A stretch of 6,199 nucleotides of DNA from Lachnospiraceae bacterium (GTDB lineage: Bacteria > Bacillota > Clostridia > Lachnospirales > Lachnospiraceae). Under the pieces are notes generated by a model. It was not told the DNA's origin and did not search any database. It worked only from the letters and a program-made list of their open reading frames with translations. A program made the position numbers and the translations under genes. This document shows, one piece after another, positions 1 to 6,199 of this stretch (its first letter is position 1; each line of letters starts with the position of its first letter). The stretch is from positions 1-6,199 of the forward strand of contig JAEEKC010000019.1 of the NCBI GenBank assembly GCA_016282215.1. Reading direction: 5' to 3'.

Positions 1-1
1 A

Positions 2-1285
2 AAATGCCGCAGATCCATCATCGACCATCCTATCAATATCCGCGGCCTGAAAAAGTACGCGGTAGATCAGATCGCAGCCGATCAGGTGGAAACGCCGAAA
101 CCTAATGTGGCAACGGGAAAGACTATCGGTATCGTTGGCGGAGGTCCCTCCGGACTGACGGCAGCCTATTTCCTGTCCCTGATGGGACATAAGGTCGTGA
201 TCTACGATGAGCATGAAAAACTCGGCGGCATGCTCCGTTATGGTATCCCGGAGTACCGTCTTCCCAAGGCGCGTCTTGACGAGGATATCCGTGCGATCTT
301 AAAGACGGGCGATATCGAGGTCCACACAAATACGAAGATCGGCCGTGATATCACCATGGATGAGCTCAGGGAAAAATACGATGCGCTCTACCTTGGTCTT
401 GGCGCGCAGATCGGAAACCGGATGCCGGTGGACAATGTGAATTGTAAAAACGTGATCCCGGCAGCGGACTTTTTACAGGCTGTGGCAAACGGTGACGAGA
501 TCGATCTGACAGGCAAGAGAGTTGCCCTGATCGGCGGCGGAAACGTGGCAATGGATGCGGCCCGCACGGCTGTCAGGATGCATGCAAAAACGGTGCATGT
601 CTTTACCAGAAAAAGAGATGACTATACGGCGCTCGAATCGGAGATCGAAAGCGCCATGCAGGAAGGCGTCCGTTTCAGAACCCTGCTGTCCTTCCTTGAA
701 TTGGAGGCGGATGAAGAGGATCCGGACCAGATCTGCGCGCTGTGGCTGCAGCCGGAGATCGTTGGAGAATATGATAAGTTCGGCTTTGTGACGACAGAGC
801 ATTCGAGCGCCTATCCGTATCGTTTTAAGTGTGATTATCTGATCCTCGGCGTCGGCCAGAGATGTGATGTGGCTGATTTTGAAAAAGCCGGGATCCCGGT
901 GGAGCGGGGCAGGATCTTAGCGGATGAAACCTGTGCGATCAACGGCGCGGAGGGCATTTTTTCCGGCGGTGACTGCGTGACCGGACCGTCCACGGCCATC
1001 AATGCCATTGCAGCCGGCCAGGTGGCGGCCCATAACATAGACGAATATCTCGGCTATCATCACAAGATCTTCTGCGAGGCGCAGGCACCGGTGGCGAAAC
1101 CGAATAAATGCGTGCCTACGGGGCGAGCAGAGATCGAAGAGAGGGATCCTTTCGAGAGAAGACAGGATTTTAAGCATGTGGAGATCCCCATGACACCGGA
1201 AGAGGCGCAGATCGAATCCGGCAGGTGCCTAAGGTGCGACCACTTCGGCTGCGGTTCTATGGAAGGAGGGAGATGCGCATGGTAG
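2..1285 (+). CDS. GltD/NfnB-like FAD- and NAD(P)H-binding oxidoreductase (5' end outside window)
   Basis: This is a flavoprotein of the glutamate synthase small subunit (GltD)/NfnB family, which moves electrons between NAD(P)H, FAD and iron-sulfur clusters. The frame is open to the left edge. The residues before GTG 86 (CRRSIIDHPINIRGLKKY, from nt 5) match the end of the family's N-terminal iron-sulfur domain, so GTG 86 is not the start. Visible in order: an FAD-binding GGGPSG (nt 137-154), the family signature GGMLRYGIPEYRLPK (about nt 227-271), a second dinucleotide fold GGGNVAMDAAR (nt 533-565) followed by the basic stretch TRKR, and the closing FAD motif GIFSGGD (near 951-971). The C-terminus has cysteines at nt 1226, 1235, 1250 and 1274 (RCLRCDHFGCG), possibly another cluster site. 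The basic residues after the second fold suggest NADPH, as in GltD; this is inference. Its last 7 nt overlap the formate dehydrogenase gene, so it is probably a partner subunit, comparable to StnC or NfnB. An independent oxidoreductase cannot be excluded. Confidence 0.88.
   Translation, partial: KCRRSIIDHPINIRGLKKYAVDQIAADQVETPKPNVATGKTIGIVGGGPSGLTAAYFLSLMGHKVVIYDEHEKLGGMLRYGIPEYRLPKARLDEDIRAILKTGDIEVHTNTKIGRDITMDELREKYDALYLGLGAQIGNRMPVDNVNCKNVIPAADFLQAVANGDEIDLTGKRVALIGGGNVAMDAARTAVRMHAKTVHVFTRKRDDYTALESEIESAMQEGVRFRTLLSFLELEADEEDPDQICALWLQPEIVGEYDKFGFVTTEHSSAYPYRFKCDYLILGVGQRCDVADFEKAGIPVERGRILADETCAINGAEGIFSGGDCVTGPSTAINAIAAGQVAAHNIDEYLGYHHKIFCEAQAPVAKPNKCVPTGRAEIEERDPFERRQDFKHVEIPMTPEEAQIESGRCLRCDHFGCGSMEGGRCAW
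1263..1269 (+). promoter_or_regulatory. Shine-Dalgarno site setting the formate dehydrogenase start
   Basis: AAGGAGG is a near-perfect ribosome binding site inside the 3' end of the upstream gene. It lies 9 nt before ATG 1279 but only 3 nt before ATG 1273, so 1279 is preferred. The in-frame ATG at 1225 has no such site, and the extra residues it would add are only the upstream gene's tail read in another frame. Confidence 0.8.
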
Positions 1286-4008
1286 AGAAGATCAGAAAAA
1301 TGGTGAAGATCACTATTGACGGAAAAGAGTACGAGGCACAGGAAGGAGTCAAGATCCTCAACTTCTGCCGTGAGCAGGGGATCACGATCCCGTCCCTCTG
1401 CCATCTGAAGGATTACAGCGATATTTCTTCCTGTCGTCTTTGCATGGTGGAGATCGAGGGCTATAACAACGTGTTTGCGGCATGCTCTACCAAGATCGAA
1501 GAGGGCATGGTGATCACGACGCATTCGGAGAAATTAAAAGAATACCGAAAGGAAATGTTGCGGCTCATTCTTTCCAATCATACCGTGGACTGCATGAACT
1601 GTCCGAAGAATGGAGACTGCGATCTGCAGAAGCTCTGCAATGAGTATGACATTAAAGAGACGCCGTATATCGGTTCCCGCCGGAAGATCGAAAAGAAACT
1701 TCCGAAGTTGGAAGACAATCCCTATATCGTCTATGATCCGAGCAAGTGTATCCACTGCCAGCGCTGTATCAGTGTCTGCAACCGCGCAGCAGGAAACCAT
1801 ACCCTGCAAAGCGGCCGCACAGGCGTGTTCCATACGGTGGAAGCACCCTTTGGACCGGACTGGAAGAGCACCGGCTGCGAAACCTGCGGAAACTGCGCAG
1901 AGGCCTGTCCCACCGGAGCGCTGAGTTTAAAGAGACAGGGACATTTCAGAAGCTGGGAGACCAAAAAGGTGCTGACCACCTGTCCCCATTGTGCTACCGG
2001 CTGTCAGTTCTACCTGGTGGTAAAAGATAACAAAATCGTCAACGTGGAAGCGGCTGACGGACCGTCAAACCGCGGACTTTTATGTGTAAAAGGAAGAAGC
2101 GGGAGTTTTGATTTTGTCCATTCAGCGGACCGCGTCAGGACGCCGCTGATCCGAAACAAAGAGACCGGTAAGCTGGAACCTGCTACATGGGATGAGGCGA
2201 TCTCTTTTGTGGCAAAGAAATTCATGGAGTTAAAAGAGCAGTACGGCGGCGATGCGCTGGCCGGTTTTGCCTGCTCAAGATCCGCAAACGAAGATATTTA
2301 TCTGGTGCAGAAAATGGTCCGCACCTGCTTTGGCACCAATAATACGGATAACTGCGCGAGAGTCTGCCATTCCGCATCCGTTGCCGGCCTGGCCAAGACT
2401 TTAGGCTCCGGCGCCATGACCAATCCCATCTATGATATTACCCATGATGTGGACTGCATTATGCTGGTGGGATCCAATCCGGAAGAGGCCCATCCGGTGG
2501 TCGGCATGCAGATCCGGCAGGCCGTGCAGCGCGGCACTCGTCTGATCGTTGTAGATCCGAGGGATATCGGGCTTTCCAAGGATGCGGACATTCATTTGAA
2601 ACTCCGTCCCGGTACCAATGTGGCTTTTGCAAACGGCATGATGCATGTGATGATCAAAGAAGGGCTGATCGACCGGGATTATATCGGGCAGTTTACCGAG
2701 GACTATGAGAAGATCGAGGAATTGGTAAAAGACTATACGCCGGAAAAAGTGGGCGAGATCTGCCATATCGATCCGGACAAGCTTGTAGAAGCTGCCAGGA
2801 TGTATGCGACAGCGGAGAAAGCCCCCATCATTTACTGTCTTGGTGTCACCGAACATTCTACCGGTACGGAAGGTGTTATGAGTATGTCCAACATGGCGCT
2901 GCTTTGCGGAAAAATCGGACGCAGCGGCTGCGGCGTGAATCCCCTGCGCGGGCAGAATAATGTGCAGGGCGCCTGTGATATGGGCGCCATGCCCACGGAT
3001 TATCCCGGTTATCAGAAGGTGGACAATCCTGAGGTTCGGGAGAAGTTTGAAAAAGCCTGGGGCGTTTCCTTAAATCCGAATCCCGGCCTGAAGGCAACGG
3101 ATGTATTTCCGGCTGCCATCGAAGGAAAGATCAAAGGCCTGTATATCTGCGGCGAGGATCCGGTGGTGACAGATCCCGATTCCGAGCATGTCAGACATGC
3201 GCTCGAAAGTCTGGAGTTCTTTGTTTTGCAGGAGCTTTTCCTGACAGAAACTTCCAAATATGCAGATGTGGTTCTGCCGGGTGTCAGCTATGCGGAAAAA
3301 GAAGGAACCTTCTCGAATACGGAGCGCCGTGTTCAAAGGATCCGCAAAGCGGTTACGGTGGAAGGTGATATGAGGCTCGATACGGATATTCTGATCGATC
3401 TGATGAATGCCATGGGATATCCGCAAAAGCAGATGACTGCAGCCCAGATCATGGATGAGATCGCATCGGTAACCCCCAGCTTTGCGGGCATTTCCCATGC
3501 GAGACTCGATGCGGGCGAATCCCTGCAGTGGCCCTGCAAGGGACCGGATCATCCTGGTACACCCATCATGCATGTAGGGAAACCGGCAAGAGGGAGAGCG
3601 CTGTTTTATCCCGCGGTCTTCAAACCTTCACAGGAGCTTCCCGATGAAGCATATCCTTTTGTGCTGACCACGGGCCGTATTTTGTATCATTACAATGCGG
3701 CGGCCATGACTGCCCGCGCGCCGGGACTGATGGAGATCGCCGGTGAAGGCTTTATCGAGGTAAATTTCAAGGACGCAGATCGTCTTGGCATCAAAAACGG
3801 AGAACGCATTTCAGTCAGCAGCCGGCGCGGCAGCATTACTGCCACCGCCAGAGTGGGACGCAAGGTTTCGGAAGGTGAGACCTGGATGCCCTTCCATTTC
3901 CCGGATTCACCGGTGAACAAACTGACCAATGCGGCACTGGATGACTTTGCGCGGATACCCGAATACAAGGTATGTGCTGTCAATATTCAAAAGATCGATG
4001 AAAAGTAA
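1279..4008 (+). CDS. fdhA: Formate dehydrogenase catalytic (alpha) subunit, NuoG-type N-terminus, cysteine active site
   Basis: Catalyses interconversion of formate and CO2 at a bis-MGD molybdenum or tungsten centre; probably cytoplasmic, as no signal or twin-arginine peptide is seen. Numbered from ATG 1279 (909 aa). The N-terminus is NuoG-like: [2Fe-2S] ligands C41, C52, C55, C69; a His-Cys [4Fe-4S] site H101, C105, C108, C114; two ferredoxin clusters C157/160/163/167 and C200/203/206/210. The catalytic part starts with Fe4S4 ligands C235, C238, C242, C269, with K271 matching the electron-relay lysine of E. coli FdhF. The metal ligand is C363 (TGC at 2365) in ARVCHSASVAG, where E. coli FdhF has selenocysteine 140, followed by H364. 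R557 in NPLRGQNNVQG matches FdhF Arg333. The molybdopterin dinucleotide-binding domain runs from about 792 to the end. Length fits FdhF (715 aa) plus a NuoG-like extension of about 220 residues, as in HylABC-linked FdhF2. Formate specificity is strongly supported by these motifs; the electron acceptor is inferred. Confidence 0.95.
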   Translation: MVEKIRKMVKITIDGKEYEAQEGVKILNFCREQGITIPSLCHLKDYSDISSCRLCMVEIEGYNNVFAACSTKIEEGMVITTHSEKLKEYRKEMLRLILSNHTVDCMNCPKNGDCDLQKLCNEYDIKETPYIGSRRKIEKKLPKLEDNPYIVYDPSKCIHCQRCISVCNRAAGNHTLQSGRTGVFHTVEAPFGPDWKSTGCETCGNCAEACPTGALSLKRQGHFRSWETKKVLTTCPHCATGCQFYLVVKDNKIVNVEAADGPSNRGLLCVKGRSGSFDFVHSADRVRTPLIRNKETGKLEPATWDEAISFVAKKFMELKEQYGGDALAGFACSRSANEDIYLVQKMVRTCFGTNNTDNCARVCHSASVAGLAKTLGSGAMTNPIYDITHDVDCIMLVGSNPEEAHPVVGMQIRQAVQRGTRLIVVDPRDIGLSKDADIHLKLRPGTNVAFANGMMHVMIKEGLIDRDYIGQFTEDYEKIEELVKDYTPEKVGEICHIDPDKLVEAARMYATAEKAPIIYCLGVTEHSTGTEGVMSMSNMALLCGKIGRSGCGVNPLRGQNNVQGACDMGAMPTDYPGYQKVDNPEVREKFEKAWGVSLNPNPGLKATDVFPAAIEGKIKGLYICGEDPVVTDPDSEHVRHALESLEFFVLQELFLTETSKYADVVLPGVSYAEKEGTFSNTERRVQRIRKAVTVEGDMRLDTDILIDLMNAMGYPQKQMTAAQIMDEIASVTPSFAGISHARLDAGESLQWPCKGPDHPGTPIMHVGKPARGRALFYPAVFKPSQELPDEAYPFVLTTGRILYHYNAAAMTARAPGLMEIAGEGFIEVNFKDADRLGIKNGERISVSSRRGSITATARVGRKVSEGETWMPFHFPDSPVNKLTNAALDDFARIPEYKVCAVNIQKIDEK

Positions 4009-4011
4009 GGA
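4006..4011 (+). promoter_or_regulatory. Probable ribosome binding site for moeA
   Basis: TAAGGA overlaps the stop codon of the formate dehydrogenase gene and lies 4 nt before ATG 4016. The spacing is short, but it is the only good match to the 16S rRNA 3' end here. ATG 3998, the alternative start, has no clear site and would rely on coupling to translation of the upstream gene. Confidence 0.5.
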
Positions 4012-4015
4012 ATCC

Positions 4016-5401
4016 ATGACAATTGAAGAGGCGCTGGATGCGTTCCTTGCGGACATAGCGGTCATCACGGATGCGGAGCAGGTTCCTCTGCTTCGCGCCG
4101 CAGGCCGTATTCTCGCGGAGGATGTCCGTGCGCCTTTTTCTGTGCCGTCTTTTCCGAAGTCGGCCATGGACGGATATGCCGTCCGGGCAGCGGAAGTTGC
4201 CGGAGCGTCGAAGGAAAGGCCGGTAATATTGCGGGTTGTTGGTGAGAGGCTTGCGGGGGAGACGGCTTCGAAAAATGAATTGATAAAAACAGGATCGGCC
4301 GGGAATGACGCCCGGGCAGCGCAGCAAACCGCAGGGGAAATAAGTGAAGGGGCGTTTGGAGGCTCGATCGGAATTGCTGTAGAGACAGTGGGACTAAACG
4401 GCTGCGGGAATACGGAAGAAAAGACGGATAAACTGCCGGTTCTGACCGCAGTCCGGATCATGACGGGAGCGCAGGTTCCCACGCTCTATGATGCGGTAGT
4501 CAAACAGGAAGATACGGATTATGGTGAGGATGCGGTTCAGATTTTCAGTCCGGTAAAACCCTATCAGAATTACTGCGCGGTCGGAGAAGATATCCAAAAA
4601 GGCAAAGTGGTCCTTTCCGAAGGCACGAGGCTCGGAAGGATCGAGATCGGCGTGTTGGCCAGCCTGGGATTTGCAAAAGTACCGGTGAGACGGAACCTGA
4701 AGGTGCGGATCATATCCACGGGCAGCGAGCTTTGCGATGTGGAAGACAGAACCGTAACCGGAGAAAAAGAAGGAAATGAACTTCCACCCGGCAAGATTTA
4801 TAACAGCATCGCCTATATGCTCGAGGCTGCGATTCTGCCCTTCGGATTCGAAGCGGATCACTGCATCTGCGATGACGATGCAGACAGGATCAAAGAGACT
4901 GTTCAAGAAGCGGCTTTAGAATGTGATATCATTATCACAACCGGCGGCGTTTCCGTGGGGAAAAAAGATCTGATCCCGGAAGTGCTGGATCAGATGGGCT
5001 CAGATATCCGGTTTCAGCGGGCAAAGATCCAGCCGGGCACACCTACCATCGGAAGCGTGTATCAGGGTGTACCGATACTATCTTTATCCGGAAATCCCTA
5101 TGCGGCCATTGCGAATTTTGACCTGTATTTCTGGCCACTGGCAGCAAGGCTGACGGGATGCGATGAGCTGATCCCTGCGACTGAGACAGCCGTGCTGGAA
5201 AGCCCTTATGAAAAAGTAAACGTTTCCCGAAGACTCCTTCGGGCCTGTGTACAAAACGGCAAGGTGGTCTTTCCGGCAAAAAGCCATGCGTCCTCTGTGC
5301 TGAGCAATCTGACAAAGTGTAACTGCTATGTGGACCTTCCGGCAGGTCAGCAGGTCAGACCGGGTGATCAGGTGGTTATCCGCAGGATGCCCATGTCATG
5401 A
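4016..5401 (+). CDS. moeA: Molybdopterin molybdenumtransferase MoeA with an internal insertion
   Basis: MoeA inserts molybdate (or tungstate) into adenylylated molybdopterin in the cytoplasm. Numbered from ATG 4016 (461 aa); ATG 3998 would add six residues. That start overlaps the upstream gene by 11 nt and cannot be excluded. Family landmarks: SAMDGYAV (D52 = E. coli D59), RIMTGA (T150 = T100), GEDIQKG, STGSEL (E238 = E188), a conserved Asp in CDDD, and TTGGVSVGKKD (D318 = D259). Near IQPGTP the lysines at E. coli 275 and 279 are Arg and Gln, and LSGNP replaces LPGNP; the latter two changes are familiar in Gram-positive MoeA. The C-terminal domain is present (SHASSVLSNL through PGDQVVI). Between AGE (81-82) and RIMTGA there are about 52 more residues than in E. 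coli MoeA, explaining the length over the usual ~400. Its place directly after fdhA suggests it supplies cofactor to that enzyme. It might serve other molybdoenzymes too. Confidence 0.93.
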   Translation: MTIEEALDAFLADIAVITDAEQVPLLRAAGRILAEDVRAPFSVPSFPKSAMDGYAVRAAEVAGASKERPVILRVVGERLAGETASKNELIKTGSAGNDARAAQQTAGEISEGAFGGSIGIAVETVGLNGCGNTEEKTDKLPVLTAVRIMTGAQVPTLYDAVVKQEDTDYGEDAVQIFSPVKPYQNYCAVGEDIQKGKVVLSEGTRLGRIEIGVLASLGFAKVPVRRNLKVRIISTGSELCDVEDRTVTGEKEGNELPPGKIYNSIAYMLEAAILPFGFEADHCICDDDADRIKETVQEAALECDIIITTGGVSVGKKDLIPEVLDQMGSDIRFQRAKIQPGTPTIGSVYQGVPILSLSGNPYAAIANFDLYFWPLAARLTGCDELIPATETAVLESPYEKVNVSRRLLRACVQNGKVVFPAKSHASSVLSNLTKCNCYVDLPAGQQVRPGDQVVIRRMPMS

Positions 5402-6199
5402 ATATAGAACGGGGAAATATGAAAAACATATATACCATCCCTCTCTCCGTCGGTATCTTAGCCGGCGGAAAGAGCACGCGGATGGGGCAGAACAAAGCCC
5501 TGATGAAATTTCATAATGAGACCATGATCGAAAGAATCTCCCGGCAGTTTCGCGGCAGCCGTGAGGTTCTGATCTCTGCTGCCGAAAAAGGACTGTATGA
5601 AGAGACAGGACTTCGGGTGGTCTATGATGAAAATGACAGCATCGGTCCTATCGAGGGCATCCGTCGTCTTTTGTCAGAAGCGAAAGAAGATTATGTATTT
5701 ATCTGCGCTGCGGATATGCCTTTTGTTAACAGGCAGATCGCGGAATACCTGTCCGAGTTTATCTCTTCGGATTATGACTGCTATGTAGTTGAAGATGATG
5801 ACCATGTGCATCCCCTGCTTGCGATCTATTCCAAAAAGATTCTCCCGGTGATCGAAGAGCTGATCGCCCGTGGAAAATACAAGCTGATCGAAATTTTAAA
5901 TGCCACCAGGACGAAGTATGTCAGGTTGGAAAATACAACCATCGATCCGCGGGTGGTGAAAAATGTCAATACAAAAGAGGAGTTTCTGAAACTCTCGCTT
6001 CCGGTCTGCTTTGCCGTCAGCGGTTATCATAACAGCGGAAAGACCGGGCTGATCGAAAAACTGATCAATGAATTTATAAAAGCCGGCTATACAGTCGGTG
6101 TCTTAAAACATGACGGACAGGATCATATCAAATATGCTGCGGGCACGGACACAGACCGCTTTCATAAGGCCGGCGCCGCTTGCAGCATGATCACTTCGG
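5398..6199 (+). CDS. mobAB: MobA-MobB fusion: molybdenum cofactor guanylyltransferase plus P-loop GTP-binding domain (3' end outside window)
   Basis: The frame is open from ATG 5398 to the right edge (267 codons). Residues about 14-200 are MobA, which adds GMP from GTP to the molybdenum cofactor to make the MGD form used by formate dehydrogenases. Motifs seen: the nucleotide-binding loop LAGGKSTRMGQNK (21-33), GPIEGI, the metal-binding ADMPF (D106), HPLLAIY and the closing VKNVNTKEEF. After a very short linker comes the start of MobB, with Walker A GYHNSGKT (209-216), VGVLKHDGQDH and GTDTDRFHKAGAA; roughly the first 65 residues of a domain of about 160 are visible. The residue after GKT is Gly where MobB usually has Thr. 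ATG 5398 overlaps the moeA stop as ATGA, with AGGA 10 nt upstream. ATG 5419, with GGGGA 3 nt before it, is the alternative and would remove seven residues. Whether the fusion continues into a further domain cannot be seen. Confidence 0.92.
   Translation, partial: MNIERGNMKNIYTIPLSVGILAGGKSTRMGQNKALMKFHNETMIERISRQFRGSREVLISAAEKGLYEETGLRVVYDENDSIGPIEGIRRLLSEAKEDYVFICAADMPFVNRQIAEYLSEFISSDYDCYVVEDDDHVHPLLAIYSKKILPVIEELIARGKYKLIEILNATRTKYVRLENTTIDPRVVKNVNTKEEFLKLSLPVCFAVSGYHNSGKTGLIEKLINEFIKAGYTVGVLKHDGQDHIKYAAGTDTDRFHKAGAACSMITS

Noticed and set aside
86..88. GTG as the start of the first gene
   Set aside because: The frame is open back to the window edge and the upstream residues match the end of the family's N-terminal iron-sulfur domain, so the gene begins outside the window.
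473..802. 109-codon open frame on the minus strand within the first gene
   Set aside because: It is a shadow of the conserved NAD(P)-binding domain on the + strand, with no independent motif.
1225..1278. N-terminal extension of the formate dehydrogenase from ATG 1225
   Set aside because: It lies wholly inside the upstream gene, has no ribosome binding site and does not resemble the start of NuoG-type proteins; AAGGAGG points to ATG 1279.
3907..4482. 191-codon open frame on the minus strand across the fdhA-moeA junction
   Set aside because: It is antisense to two well-supported genes, shows no recognisable domain in its residues, and similar open frames occur opposite the other genes here.
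5226..5243. Perfect 7-bp inverted repeat with a 4-nt loop (CCCGAAG / CTTCGGG)
   Set aside because: It lies within the moeA coding sequence and is not followed by a T tract, so it is unlikely to be a terminator. It may be a chance hairpin or an RNA structure of unknown role.

Overview
The window carries four genes, all on the + strand, overlapping or abutting with no intergenic space. They form one operon for formate oxidation (or CO2 reduction) and assembly of the molybdenum/tungsten cofactor. The organism is most likely a Gram-positive anaerobe of the Clostridia, probably Lachnospiraceae-like. The reasons are a strong AAGGAGG ribosome binding site, moderate GC with many GATC/ATC/AAA codons, a soluble NuoG-type formate dehydrogenase, and a MobA-MobB fusion. 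This placement is inferred from gene content, not from a marker gene.

Layout: (1) 2-1285, the 3' part of a GltD/NfnB-like flavin and NAD(P)H oxidoreductase, cut by the left edge. (2) 1279-4008, a complete 909-residue formate dehydrogenase catalytic subunit with a NuoG-like iron-sulfur N-terminus. It has cysteine (Cys363), not selenocysteine, at the metal-ligand position. (3) 4016-5401 (alternative start 3998), MoeA, which inserts the metal into molybdopterin and carries an extra segment of about 52 residues. (4) 5398-6199, a MobA-MobB fusion (guanylyltransferase plus P-loop domain), cut by the right edge.

How they work together: MoeA and MobA complete the bis-molybdopterin guanine dinucleotide cofactor that the formate dehydrogenase needs. 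The enzyme's chain of predicted iron-sulfur clusters would pass electrons from formate to a diaphorase-type partner. The GltD/NfnB-like flavoprotein directly upstream is the obvious candidate for the NAD(P)H-linked part of such a complex. NuoE/NuoF-like (HylA/HylB or StnA/StnB-type) subunits may lie left of the window, but they are not visible.

No RNA genes, mobile elements, CRISPR arrays, promoters or convincing terminators were seen. The operon's promoter and end both lie outside the window. I do not see a wholly new system. The points most worth a second look are the Cys-type active site, the pairing of the dehydrogenase with an NfnB-like flavoprotein, and the MoeA insertion.
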